From Phymorhynchus buccinoides (lineage: Eukaryota; Mollusca; Gastropoda; Neogastropoda; Raphitomidae), in assembly GCA_017654935.2 (NCBI GenBank), contig CM065680.1, positions 31,569,406 to 31,633,405 of the forward strand: a DNA stretch of 64,000 nt, written 5' to 3'. Under the pieces are notes generated by a model. That model did no database searches. It saw nothing but the letters and a program-made list of their open reading frames with translations, and had not been told where the DNA came from. Positions 15,493 through 28,259 of this stretch are shown one piece after another. The position numbers and the translations under genes were made by a program. The first letter of the stretch is position 1, and each line of letters begins with the position of its first letter.

Positions 15493-16340
15493 AACAAGAG
15501 CCACGTCAGGCCAAAGGTGAAGCAACTGGCGTTCCATTCCTGCAGTGACAACAGATTTGACAGGGGCCCGCCACCCACACGCCAGGCACTGAGGCGCAGC
15601 ACAAGGGGAGCGGAAAGCAGGGTTCCCTGAAAAACGGTTACACAAGCCAGGCCTCTCGTACCCCGCCCACCCCTGCCCCGATGACCACTGGCTGAAGAGG
15701 ACAACAACAGCTGGCCGCGGCCCTGAGTGGTCAGGAGGACGACCCCCTACAGGCTGAGGCCAGCCCTTCCACTTTCTGTTTGTCCACCGCGCCGTGTACA
15801 AGCCGTGGTCAGCTTTGGGCCAGCACCCCTCCGGTGGCCCCTTTACATAACCTCCCCTTTCCCACCCCGTCATCAAAGCCTGGCGCGCTTGGCTGGGCCC
15901 ATAGAAGGCGGCCTCCTCGCGCCTGCCAATTACCTGGCGGATTAGCCCGCTTTAGGACAGTGGGCGCGATCAACCACTTTGTAGCTTTACACGGCTACAC
16001 TTCGCGAGGGCTCTTCGAGTTTGGGGACATACATAGTTCAGGGTTGTCCGCCATGTTTTGGGATGATGAAGCTGGGAATATGGAGGTGCGTGGTTCTTCT
16101 TTGAGGGGAGGCCGCGGGGCGAGGCCCACAGGCCTGATTAAAGATAAGGCGGCAGCGTTGCCGTGAAGGGCAGGCAGTTGAGAGGCGAGAGAGCAAGGTA
16201 ATCGCTGGAAGTCGGCCACGCCCGCTCTTGCAGCCAGTGGCCTTGTTTGGCCCCGTGTTCCGTTGCATTAGCACCATCACCCAGGCCTCCACGCCTAACG
16301 AGCCTTCTTCAAAGACCTCCAGCTCTTCTGCCCTGTCGAG
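15493..16340. other. GC-rich unique island without recognised gene
   Basis: About 850 bp clearly richer in G+C than the flanks. Open frames in it show no recognisable domain or splice structure. It contains CCAATTACC and GGATTAGCCC, homeodomain-like cores, so a cis-regulatory region is possible but unproven. Confidence 0.3.
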
Positions 16341-16390
16341 TCATTAAGGACTCAAGTTGATGGACTCGCCACTTTCCTAACACTTAATTT

Positions 16391-16537
16391 TCTTCTTCTG
16401 CTTAATGGGAATCGGAATGTGTCGGCTGTACGCAGCGGGGAGACCAGTGAAAACTGAAAACCAGACACATACGTATCTTACCCATTATGGCCATATGGCC
16501 CGGGAACGCAGAAGAAGAAGAAGAAGAAGAAGAAGTA
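16391..16537 (+). repeat. Dispersed repeat with (GAA)n tail, + orientation
   Basis: GGAATCGGAATGTGTCGGCT through GCCATATGGCCCGGGAACGC and (AGA)n. This copy is the reverse of the others, with the tail at the right, supporting a retroposon with a (GAA)n 3' end. Confidence 0.75.
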
Positions 16538-16539
16538 TA

Positions 16540-17486
16540 AATAAAAGCTATTGACGCACGTTTTCCCCCACCTTACAGGATCTAAATTTACGCTTATGCA
16601 GAATTCATAAAACGTTATTCATGACAGTAGGCCTATTTAAAATAACGGTGACCATTTCTGAAACAAAATTAAAATCTCCCTTTTAAGTCTTAGCAAACAA
16701 AATGTAATGATAAAGTAGGGCAAGTTGAAAACGAATTACTTTACAGATGCTTCACATAATAATAGTCTTGTTTGTCATCAATAAGCTCTTTTCTATACTC
16801 TGGCAATTATGTTGACTTTTTACTACAAGGAGGATTTTCAGCTTGCTGTTCAATGTCATAAATATATATAATGCTTGGTTGTTTAAGAAGAATGGAAATC
16901 GTTGAATCCAATTAGGAGTAACTATTGTCAAAGAAAAACACTACGTCGTTACCTTTATAGCTCTGGGGCATCATCTTTACCGTACACGTACGTGGGAATA
17001 ATCTCTCTTTTGCCATATTCAGAATAAAGTATAGTATTATTCTTTGTTGAAAATATTTGTTCACAAAAATTGTACGTACTAAATTTGTTTATTTGTTGCC
17101 TTAATCCCTGTTATAAATATAAAATATTTTACTGGACCAAATGATTTTGTTTGAAGCATAGTAAAACATGTCTAAGACAAAGAGATTTGCAGGACACTAA
17201 CAGCAAAGGCAATATCAACAGCAAAACACACACAACAAAAACCGACAACAACACATGTAATTTGACCCAGAAATACCGTCAATTCATTGCGACTTTGATT
17301 AAACAGCATGTAGAAAGGCCTGAGAGGGAAAGTGGTCAGTCATTGGCCAGTTTGAGGCCGCTAAGCGACTTCCGATGACAGAGCCCGAAGGCATATCAAA
17401 CAGACCCCGACCTTAACGAGGCGACAAGTGGACACGTTTTCACTTCCTATTGGCCAGCAGTGTAGGAGGATGAAGTAGATAAGTCA
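16540..17486. other. AT-rich unique DNA, nothing recognised
   Basis: No repeat family, RNA or coding frame supported; 17150-17460 is slightly less AT-rich. Confidence 0.55.
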
Positions 17487-17733
17487 TTAACCCTTTCACC
17501 GCCAATGTCGCATTTTTGCACCACAATCACTTAATACCCGTGTAAATAAAACCCTTGAAATCAGGGTCTGTTATTCAATAATATTGTGTTCCTAATTTTG
17601 GGCAGTGAGGATGGACCCTATTCTAAATGTGTCACAGAGAAATCCCACAATATTGCAGACAAAATCTTTTCTGTGCCTAATTAAGTCTAATAGAAATGTT
17701 TGGCTGAAAGATGGCTGGCGGTGAAAGGGTTAA
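17487..17733. mobile_element. TTAA-flanked piggyBac-like MITE, intact
   Basis: 247 bp with TTAA at both ends and inverted CCCTTTCACCGCC / GGCGGTGAAAGGG termini. No coding capacity. Confidence 0.85.
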
Positions 17734-18084
17734 ACCTCAAGAAGGAAAGGGGAATAGGGTAGAGTACCTTAGTATGTAGGGGAGACCATCTCAGGCTTGG
17801 AAACGAAGCAGACGTAGATTAAAAGAGTACTTGAAAACTGTGCCGCTGTCTATTGTCACTTTGTCACGTTGTCAGTTGACTTGGCGGCTAGTGTTGGGAA
17901 AGAGTTTGTATTGTTGTCTGTGTGTAGGTGTGGCTTCTTAGGTGGAAGTATTTCAAAGACGACCAGAGAGTTTTCTACCCATTAGCGTTGTGGCGAGTTT
18001 CAGTTGGTCAAACCATGCACTTGGTGGTATTTTATGTATCCTTTCTACACTTTTTTTTTTTACAAACATTTCAAAAGTTAGTTG

Positions 18085-18305
18085 CGTGTGTGAGTGAGTG
18101 AGTGTGTATGTGTGAGCGTGCGCGCGTGCGTGCGTGTATGTGTGTGTATGTGTGAGCGTGCGCGCGTGCGTGCGTGTGTGTGTGTATGTGTGAGAGTGTA
18201 TGTGTGGGTGTGGGTGTGGGTGGGTGGGTGAGAGAGGGAGAGAGAGAGAGAGAGTGTGTGTGTGTGTGTGTGTGTGCGTGCGTGCGTGTGCGCGCGCGCG
18301 CGCGT
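18085..18305. repeat. Impure (GT)n/(GC)n/(AG)n microsatellite
   Basis: GTGAGC(GT)(GC) motifs twice (18108-18135, 18150-18178), then GGGT units, AG units and GT/GC units to 18305. Confidence 0.94.
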
Positions 18306-18934
18306 CAAGTTGTGAATTGGTATTATGTATGTGCTATGCTGTGGACACCATTCCACGAAACTCATGTTTGCAACAACAAAAAAAAGACCTCGGCAATCAC
18401 AGAGGCAAGCATCCCCAGCAGCTGCAGAGAGCAACAAATCCAGCACCCTCCTCATCCTCCTCCACAATGACAATGACCCAGCCTCTGTATGTGACCATAA
18501 TAATAATAACAATAACCATAACCCCGGGGCCCCTCCAGCGCCTCGTTACGCCTGTCACACACGTCAAAAGACAGGGTGGGGAGGAGAGGGTGGACACGGG
18601 GCAGCAAAAAGAGACAAAAAAAACGGGAGGAAGGGCGGGGGGGTGGGGTGGGGTGGGGGGACATGCCGGACAAAGGGGGCGGGGGCGGCAGGACTCTGGG
18701 TCCGCCCAGAGGCGGAGGGGGGCGGGTGGGGCGGTCTGGAACTGAGAGAAAAAGAGCCGCCACACAATTTAGCCACGTGACCTCAAAGGGCGGCTACTCC
18801 TCTTCCTTCAAAGTGCCATCGGGCAGACGACAACTGTAAGGAGCATGGATTGTCGCTAGTTGATTCGAAATGCTGTTCTAAGGGAACACACACACGTTAT
18901 ACGCGCAAGTTCCGCGCGGAAACCCATGCGCAAT

Positions 18935-18960
18935 CCCCCACCCCCCCCCCCCCCCCCCCC

Positions 18961-19016
<56 letters not shown>

Positions 19017-19031
19017 ACCAACCCCCCCACC

Positions 19032-19095
<64 letters not shown>
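18935..19095. repeat. Poly-C tract, about 160 bp
   Basis: C on the + strand except for a few A at 18940, 18961, 19015-19021 and 19029-19032. It is flanked on both sides by GCGGAAACC...GCGCAATC-type repeat sequence also present at 41580-42060. Confidence 0.97.
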
Positions 19096-19097
<2 letters not shown>

Positions 19098-19201
19098 CAA
19101 ATCTGGAAGTAAGAGATCTATATGAATTGAAAGAGTGTGCACATTACATGCGGAAACCGTGCACAATCCCATCCACTATCTTAATGCCTCTTATATTTGA
19201 A

Positions 19202-19412
<211 letters not shown>

Positions 19413-20199
19413 CCCCTTCTGTTTGTTCGCCCTGTAGCTCATGAACCAGTGTACAGAATCGCTTCAAAGTTTGCGTGGTGATGCATTGTGGTGCAGGGAG
19501 GGTCCCATTGAAACATCGTAACCGTGGTGACCTTGACTTTGGAGTTTGACCTTGAAAACCGGTCAGAAGTAGTGGTAGTAACTAAAGGGTAGTAATTAGG
19601 GAATGACTGGGTGGCACTGGTTTTCACTGGTTACTTCCCTTGCATCATAACTCTGAGTGAAAGAGGGGGAGAGGCGGAAGAGAGAGAGTGTGTGACAGTG
19701 CATGGGGTTTTCGCACAGAACTTGCGGATTGCGGATCTAATGTGTGAGTGCCCTTAAGAGTTGTGTAATTTTGGACGAAGTAGCAGAAATGTGTGTCAAT
19801 TGTGAAGGAGACATGAAGGCAAACATTTTTGTTATCAGTGGCAAGGTACTGGAATATGGTTGTAACCTTGTGGGTCCCCAGATCCCAAACCAGCTTCAAT
19901 GTGAGTCAAAAAGCATGACGAAGTGACAAGACTTTGAACACGCAAAAAACAGGAACTTCATAAAAAAAAGAAAATAAAAAGAGAGCAAAACCCCCACTTG
20001 GATTGCCAACCTTTTTTTCGTTGCCCCCCTCCTCCCTTTTTTTTTATGGGGCAAGAGGACGTAAAGCTTGACATTTCGTTCGTTCGTTCCCTTCTCGTTT
20101 TGTGTTTCAACATCTGCGGTCAACCATTTTGGGATAATGTTTCAACAATGTAGGTAGGCCCAACGTTGCCGTTTTTCCTTCCAACATGATTATGACTAT

Positions 20200-20246
<47 letters not shown>

Positions 20247-21430
20247 TTTTAAAAAAATACATTCGTATTTTATGTGGCCTACTGTGTTGTCGTTCCCTTG
20301 CTAAAAGACTCCAGGGATCATCCGAAGCACTTGGACACTATGGTACAAATGCATCAGCTAGGGATGAGAACATTACTTGTACGTGTGACCGTTTTTGATT
20401 ACCCTGCCACGTGGGCAGCCACACTCCGACTTCGGGGGATTTTGGAGACTGATGTTATGCTAGGAGCTAGTCATGGCTAAAGACAACCCCTGCATAACTA
20501 TGCAGAGCATAACAACATTTTAATATAGCCTTGGTGTTCTAGCCTATGTCAATTGGTCTGGTGTAAGAACAGTACCTCAAGGTACCTAACGTAGGCCCAC
20601 CCTAACATGTTTGTTAAAATTATCATATTTCCATCTGTAACGTTCAGTGTAGCTTTCAACTATAAAGTTGCTACTTAACATTTACTTTTATTTTGAAAAT
20701 ACAGGTACACAGTGTCAAATCCTATGGCTTATGATATACAAACAGCACTGTTATGAAGAGAACACAACGACATATGGGTCCACTTTCAAGAGGAAAACCG
20801 GGTCGAATTTCAAGAGGAAAACGGATCATCATCACATCAAAAAGAACCATGCAATCGACGACTCCACAACGAAAACAAAAAGCAGACTTCAGTAGGCCCT
20901 AAACCGAGTCCTCTCCCCGTAACAAAGTAACAAGTTCAATGACGAAAGCTAGCTTTCCCTATATTACAGTGTCAACGAGCTGCAATGAGATAATGAAGAT
21001 CATTATGTCATTATTTCTTCGGATGATCACGATCACGGCCCATGAATCACTTCATAATCGTTCCAAGGCCCTTCTTTTTCAGTCGCTGCTAGTCGCTCAG
21101 GGGGGGACCAAAGGGACATAATTGCCAGGTTGGTAAAGGAAGGACGATCAAGGTTCTATGCGGGTCCGTCCTGTGGGGATTGTCCCTGCAAGGCATGGCT
21201 CCTGTGGCTTCCCTCGCTTGTCCCGGAGCCGGCGGAACGAGTCTGCGAGTCAAACAGTGCCAGACTCCGCCATTCAGACCGCTTCCGGGCCGGAAGACGG
21301 GACGAGTGTCTGTTTTCTGCCGGTTCCAGAGGGCTTGCAGGGCTATAATCAGAGCGGCACTAAACTGACACAAAGAGCAGAAAGACGGAAACGAAGGGCG
21401 ATTCTGAGAAGCGGGGATGATTGTTGCCTG
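19413..21430. other. Unique DNA with one dispersed repeat and an (AT)n tract
   Basis: (AT)n at 20208-20243 and a dispersed repeat at 20283-20432. No gene recognised. 21140-21390 is GC-rich. Confidence 0.5.
20283..20432 (+). repeat. Dispersed repeat TAAAAGACTCCAGGGATCAT, copy 1
   Basis: About 150 bp also found at 26203-26345: shared blocks GAAGCACTTGxACACTATG, TGCAxCAGCTAGGGAxGAGA and TGACCGTTTTTGATTACCC. Confidence 0.75.
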
Positions 21431-21433
21431 GGG

Positions 21434-21542
<109 letters not shown>

Positions 21543-21921
21543 TGTGTACACATGCAGGAGGAAGAGGAGGAGAGGATAAACAGCACGGATGGACAGAAAG
21601 AGCTGATGACTTTGAACTGATGACACAGAACTGGGAATCTGCATTCTTTTTTTTCCCCTCCATTTATTCCTCTCTTCTTTTTTTTAACCCCTCCTGTATT
21701 AAGCTCAATTACCAGGCCTCAGAGAGGCTCCCTTAATTGACCTTAATCTTTCAGCATCGGGGTTGATGTTCGTTTTGCTCCTGTCGCTGCCTGTAGGTGG
21801 CCTTTGCTTCATTAAGCCCAGCTTGTTTCCCTGCAGTAGGGGAATGAGGGGGAGGGGGAGTAGTCTGGAAGAAAAATAGGCAAAGGAGGTGGGTGCATTC
21901 AGAGGAGGGGTTGTGCATGCG

Positions 21922-21923
<2 letters not shown>

Positions 21924-22012
<89 letters not shown>
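21924..22012. repeat. (AG)n microsatellite
   Basis: About 44 AG units, followed by TAAATGAAATTAAATGAA. Confidence 0.98.
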
Positions 22013-22013
<1 letters not shown>

Positions 22014-22417
22014 AATGAAATTAAATGAAAAATGAATTTTATTGACATTAGCAAACAATGCTCCAATGCCAAGGAAGCACAAACCATGAACTAAAGAATA
22101 TAAGCCTAACTGGCGACTAAATCAGTTCATAAGATGTTTAAGAAACATAAAATAAATCATCTTACATACATAGATAGCTTACACTAGAGAACAAAAATAT
22201 TTACACTAAAGAATAACTGTTAGACTGACCAACCAACAATAATAAGTAAGTTACCAATAGGGTAAGTCGGGTAATGCACCACAAAGTTATATGCAACAAT
22301 CCAATTTCTCTTTTCTAAGCTTTGTAGCTTTAGCTAAAAACAAAGCATAAGACTTTAGACTGTATGACATTTTCATTCTCTGAGGCAAGTAAATTACAGA
22401 ACTTATACCTCTGCAAA

Positions 22418-22604
<187 letters not shown>

Positions 22605-22697
22605 GCAAACATGCACGGTGATTTACGCCCTTGTGGTTTTCCTGTATCGTCAAAGAGAGCGACCTTCTCGTGCCCTGATTTGACCTCCTCTCCACTT

Positions 22698-22857
22698 GAA
22701 GATAATCAATGAAAACTGTTTCTCTTCATTCAGCGAGGGTAATCGCAGAACTCTCGTGAGGGTAATCATTGAAAACTGCCTCTCTTCATTCAGCGGGGAT
22801 AATTGTGCAATTCTCGCGAAGATAATCAACGATAACTGTCTCTTCGTTCAGTGGGGG
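22698..22857. repeat. Three-unit tandem repeat, period about 57 bp
   Basis: Units share AATCAxxGAxAACTG, TCTCTTCATTCAGCG and CTCTCG; they start near 22702, 22761 and 22820 and are moderately diverged. Confidence 0.7.
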
Positions 22858-22974
22858 TTGGGGGTCTAATTGTTTACTCTCGTGTTTCGCTGCGGTTCCA
22901 GAGCATTGGCTGTGGTAATGTATCAGCGGGCTACTTGCATGCCTGGCCGATTTCCCTGCTTGTGTCGGTACTCT

Positions 22975-23075
22975 TTAGGTCCTGAAGCTGGAGCAGGGCT
23001 GCTCTCGTGTTGATAGGCCAGCCGTGGCTGGTGCATCTCTGTCCCATCATCACCTTTCGTGTGTTTCTTCTTCAT
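22975..23075 (-). repeat. Dispersed ~100-bp repeat, - copy
   Basis: Read on the - strand it matches 30905-30995: GAGATGCACCAGC, CCTATCAACxCGAGAGCAG and CCCTGC blocks. Confidence 0.7.
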
Positions 23076-23362
23076 AGGTCCTCAGTACTCAACGGCTTTT
23101 TGTCATTGGTCGACATTAGCCTGAAGTTGGGGGTAAAGAAAAAGTGAGAGCTCTCCGATGAATGACTAGCTACAACAATGGATAAACCAAAAAAACATGG
23201 TACAGTTTACCCTTTTGTGAATGACTATTATTTTCAAACAAAAGCGACATTTACATTCAAGGACATCAGTTGGCTGGAAGTCATTGTCGGACACGACACA
23301 CAACTGGCACACAAGTTGTTGGTACGCTGATGGCACGTAACGTGCGGGCGTGGTATGTGGAG

Positions 23363-23735
<373 letters not shown>

Positions 23736-23789
23736 CGAAAGAGATGTCGTTCATCGTGGGTGGTGGCATGGACAAGAAAGAAAATGAAC

Positions 23790-24608
23790 ATGAATAAACT
23801 TCATCAAGCAGTTCTAAAGCCGAGGGAGGGGCTGGAAGACCCGCTTCAGAGAAAACGTATTAGATTAGGCCTACATTCTAAAAGCCGCTAATTCACACGA
23901 ATTTAATATGGGACGTAAACTATCGTTAATAGCATAAAAAAAGAGAGACTTAAATTATGCTAAAAACGAATGGATTCCTGAAACTATGTAATCGCGTAAA
24001 AACTACATCAAAAGCCATAGCATTGATCACATGTTTGATTACATTATGCTTTTCTATGATGGGTTGCAAGAGTCAACAACATTTTGTGTAATATTTTGCA
24101 TTCATTTACTTCGAAACATTCTGGCGACACTGGTGTTTCTACAGGATTAGCTAATTTGTTGTAATCGCTTTATACTACTCACCAAAAGTTTTATAAGAAC
24201 AATTTATTTTGCAAGCGTCTAATTTATAATTTAAAAAAAAAAGAAGACATGCACAACAAAGAGGACTCGACCAAATTATTTTATATGATGATCTAACTCA
24301 ATTATTATATGAAATTATATCAAAATTGAAAAATGTTGAAATTATATTATTAATTCTGACATTTTCTGTTTTATTGATCTGTGTGCACCAGACATCGAAC
24401 CCAGTTCTCTACTACAGAAAGCGAGCACTTAAAACGTTTCGAGCTTGTTGTTGCTTATTTTTCATTGTTATTCACATGCACTGTCAAAACAAAATAAAGA
24501 TATTTAAACCAATGAGGCCTCTTATGAGCACAACATCTCAACTTTCACTCATTTAATAAGTCATGAATCAAAAACTCAACAAACAACCTCATTTGTGAAG
24601 AAGTGGTC
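23790..24608. other. AT-rich unique DNA, nothing recognised
   Basis: No supported gene or repeat family. Confidence 0.5.
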
Positions 24609-24768
24609 CTTAAGGGCCGGCCACACGTCCACTAAACTCGCACGACTGTACGATACGATTCGATCGCGTGGTCTCGAAGCGCGAATCACATTTGTTCTTC
24701 AAGACCACGTGATCGAATCGAATCGTACAGTCGTACGATTTTAGTGGACGTGTGGCTGTCCCTTTTAG
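24609..24768. mobile_element. Foldback MITE GGCCACACGTCCACTAAA
   Basis: Arms CCACACGTCCACTAAA and TTTAGTGGACGTGTGG, then GTACGATxCGATTCGATC and its complement, form a ~160-bp hairpin without coding capacity. Confidence 0.78.
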
Positions 24769-24802
24769 GCATTATTGGGCCCACCCTATTTTGTCTCATG
24801 AA

Positions 24803-24871
24803 TACTGTCTATAAGAGGCTACGCCTAATTAGACGTTAAACCAACCTTATCATCATCATCATCATCATCAT
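24803..24871 (+). repeat. SINE-like 3' end GACGTTAAACCAACC, copy 2
   Basis: Identical GTCTATAAGAGGCTACGCCT block as 1030-1085, here followed by (ATC)n. Variation of the terminal simple repeat is normal for SINE tails. Confidence 0.6.
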
Positions 24872-24924
24872 GTCATGAAAGAAACTGCTGAGAAGAAGAA
24901 AAACGTCCTCCGACCTGGTACAGG

Positions 24925-25142
24925 TAGGGGAAGACGGGGTAAAAAGCCCATGGGCGGGTAAGAAGCCCATGCCAATAATCTCATGAAATGAAGCAAATTT
25001 CAGTCACATTTTGCCGATGAGACGAGTGTTAATGTTTAGCATTCGTCTGATGGGCAAATTGGACTGAAATTTGCTTTATTTCATGAGATAATTGGCATGG
25101 GCTTCTTACCCGCCCATGGGCTTTTTACCCCGTCTTCCCTTA
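24925..25142. mobile_element. GGGGAAGACGGGG foldback MITE, copy 2
   Basis: Same termini and internal CATGGGCGGGTAAGAAGCCC arms as copy 1. Full length, about 218 bp. Confidence 0.87.
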
Positions 25143-25539
25143 TATATGGGAGATTTGTTTTTATATGTAAAGACGGTGGGTCGATCCTGGAGATACTGCA
25201 ATACCAGGTCGACCCTACATTCAAGAGAAAAGAGAGAGAGAAAAGTAGAGATTTAACGCCTGCTGGGCCAAAGGGCCATTTGGGGCACTTGAAATTATAA
25301 AGATCCTGGACATTCAAGAGAACGTGTGAGATTTTATTTTTGTAGGTGGCGGAGGGTGGGTGGGTGTAGAAACTGCTCAGTTCGGGTTGGCTCTATGATT
25401 CCACAGCTTTCTTCCAAGTCATCTGGTCCCACTCCTACCTCCTGGAACCATTCGAACCAAAGATTTGTGGACATATGTAGCGTAGTAGGAACGTGGAGAT
25501 GAACCAGAGGGGTCGGATCCGATTAGATTGTTCAGTTTG

Positions 25540-25613
25540 AATATTAATAAAGTATGCTAATTGTGCTTATGTAAAGCGCTTTGTGCTCGATAAAAAGCGC
25601 TATCAAGTGTCCG

Positions 25614-25648
<35 letters not shown>
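25540..25648 (+). mobile_element. L2-like tail only (SINE or extreme 5' truncation)
   Basis: GTAAAGCGCTTTGTGCTC, then AAAGCGCTATCAAGTG and (TTA)n, the same 3' end as the two L2-like copies but without coding sequence. Confidence 0.7.
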
Positions 25649-26079
25649 GTATGCTATACTTTTGGACATTGCAAACGGGCCGTTCAAACAGTGCAAACGA
25701 ATTGTGAGTTTAGTCAAAGCATAGGCTTACCACAGTGCTTGTATACATTCTATGCTTTTGACATGGATGGTTAACGATTAGCTTTGATAGAATTACATTT
25801 TCCACTATGAAGTGCATGTATTAACTAGAGCATGAAACGCTAGATCAACCAGCCATGCGGCAGCATTTTGGTTTTAGAACCAGTGGCTTTGACCTTTGAC
25901 CAACGACGTTTCGTATTCGAACTTGGCATCATATCCTATCTGCATACAAACTTTCAGGGTCCTAAGCCCCTCAGTCCAAACGCTATCGCGTTAACATACA
26001 TACATAGCCACGCCCAACGCCAGCAGTCCTCAAATCTCTTTGGTACCCTAGGCAAGGCATCTCCACTATGAACAAATTC

Positions 26080-26168
26080 TAGTCCAACCCATCAGAATAG
26101 CATCTGCCCCCCCCCCCCCCCCCTGCTATTTGGCAGTCATGGTCGGAAACGACTGACTGGCATACACA
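26080..26168. repeat. Dispersed repeat with GTCGGAAACGACTGACTGG, copy 1
   Basis: CAGAATAGCATCTGCC, a variable run (C17 here), CTATTTGGCAGTCATGGTCG, GAAACGACTGACTGGCATAC. Confidence 0.7.
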
Positions 26169-26202
26169 TTCAGGAACAAAGGGAAATTGTTGTTATTGTT
26201 GT

Positions 26203-26345
26203 CGTACCCTGGCTAAAAGACTCCAGGGATCATCCCAACAGCCGAAGCACTTGAACACTATGTTACAAATGCACCAGCTAGGGAAGAGAACATTACGTGC
26301 GTGACCGTTTTTGATTACCCCGCAACGCTCCGACTTCGGAGGATT
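26203..26345 (+). repeat. Dispersed repeat TAAAAGACTCCAGGGATCAT, copy 2
   Basis: Second copy of the 20283-20432 repeat; function and class unknown. Confidence 0.75.
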
Positions 26346-26879
26346 CAAAGGGAAGTAAAATGTTACAACTGGTGGCTGGTTGAGAAGCAAGATTTCCTTC
26401 ACTTGGGCCACTATGTGCAGCACATTTTCGGCTCCAATGACTTTGACCAGGGACCTTCATTTTGGATCTTGGCCTGGATATTCTACATACCTATCAGCAT
26501 GCAAACCTTGAGCCTCCTAGGTCCCTCCGTTCAAACGTTATCGTGTTCAGATAGATGGTCAGATAGTCGGTCAGTCAGGAACAAACAGAATTTTCTAAAA
26601 ACATTGCTACCTCGCTGTGCGGCTGGTAATAATTCTGATGGGAAAAAAATGGGCCATTGACAACAATGTTTTCAACACGGGATTTTACTACGCTCTTTTT
26701 GCGAAACTAACACTTCTGTCACCTCGTTACCCCAAAGTGAATATAAAGTGCATGCTGTCAAAATCAAAATAAAGCCACTGACAAGGAAAACGTTTCTACA
26801 GCCAACATCCAGCATCCCTCGCGACGTACCAACACAGCTACTGAGTGCCTAGTAGGTTCGCCAGAACTTGTTGCAGTCC

Positions 26880-27440
26880 CGGAGAAGCCAGTATCGTTGG
26901 CCAGAGGTTATGGAAGGGAACACTGGATGGGGCTGACGGACGACAAGCCGAAGAGGGCACTGAGTGCTGAGCTTAGGACCCCCTCCACCCTCCCCTCCCC
27001 TCTGTCGCCGTGCTTCACGGGTGCTTGGGCGCAGTCAGGGGTCCCCTTCACGGCTGCCTTGGTCCTGTCGCCCGGGACCCGGCCCCTGCTCGGGGGAACT
27101 CCTCGTTAGAAACCTCGCCATATTTTGTCCCCCTTCTTCTCCAGGCGTCGCCCGGACCAGAAAAACATCTGAACTTTGACAATTTTCCGGTCAATTCACG
27201 AATAAAGGGGGGAGCTTTTTCTAAAGAGGGGGCAGGGTGGAGGCGAGGCGTTGGGCTTGAATGGTCCGGGGAGGCTAGCAGATTCTGAGGACGTTTCTTC
27301 CTTCTTTTCTGGAGAGCTGCAAAAAACTTTCAATACCCCGGGCAGGCCTTTCACGGGCACAAGCCATGCGCGATGATTGGCTCTAATTATCTCGCGGCAA
27401 AGCTGCCGTGTGTCTGTAGGCAGCGCAGAGCGGTGCTAAT
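26880..27440. other. GC-rich unique island without recognised gene
   Basis: Open frames of up to 92 codons exist but lack domains. TCTAATTATCTCGC and GATGATTGGCT near 27375-27395 look like possible transcription-factor sites. Unproven. Confidence 0.3.
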
Positions 27441-27485
27441 CTAGTCACATTCAATTTGGGGCCGGGGGGTGGGGGGTATGGGGAA

Positions 27486-27649
<164 letters not shown>

Positions 27650-28004
27650 GTGGACCAGAAGGAAAAGTGTCTTTGCTAGAAAGGATCAGCAGATCAACCT
27701 TCAAGCTTAGGGCGTTCAGCATCAGGATCTCTTGTCTTATCGCTCCGACCATCTTAATCGCGTCAGTTATGTGGCTGTTTGTGCACTGTGTGAAAGCCAA
27801 CATGACACACGGGACTGTGGGGGGCTTTCGTGAATTCCTTAAGTCGCGGAATTTGTGTGCTTTGTATTGTCCCCATACCCTTTCTGTAGTTCTCCCCTTT
27901 TTCTTTAGGAACACCCTTAAACAGACAGATCAACCTCCTCTTCTTTCCCCACCTACCCACGGCTAGGATTTCACCCCTGTCTCCATCCAGTCCTTTTGAC
28001 CAAG

Positions 28005-28250
28005 GCTTTAAAGACCCACCAGGTCACGTGTCAAAATCACGGGTTTCACGTGTTTTCCCTCTTATAGCTGGTAAGAAATCTTGCTTTGACTAGGTTTGAC
28101 TCCCATACGAATGTCCCCAAATTGAAAACGAAACATCGTTTTAAAGAGCAGCCTCAATTTGAAGTCGGGGACATTTGTCTGTGGGTCACAGCTACCTAGA
28201 AAGAAAAAACAAGGGACTTAATCGTGGTGCGTCAGTGTGTCTTTAACGGG
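28005..28250. mobile_element. Foldback element copy 2 with internal insertion
   Basis: Left half TTTAAAGACCCACCAGGTCACG...CCCTCTTATAGCTGGTAAGAAATC matches the right half of 1255-1396 in reverse. The other arm is replaced by a smaller hairpin (GAATGTCCCCAAATTG at 28110 and its complement near 28172), and CAGTGTGTCTTTAACG ends the region. The composite nature is inferred. Confidence 0.45.
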
Positions 28251-28259
28251 GGCAGCACC

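Noticed and set aside
15340..15876. 178-codon - strand frame in the GC-rich island
   Set aside because: Partly microsatellite; the remainder has no recognisable domain, and random long frames are expected in GC-rich DNA.
20186..20398. Frame over (AT)n and the dispersed repeat
   Set aside because: Consists of simple repeat and a non-coding dispersed repeat.
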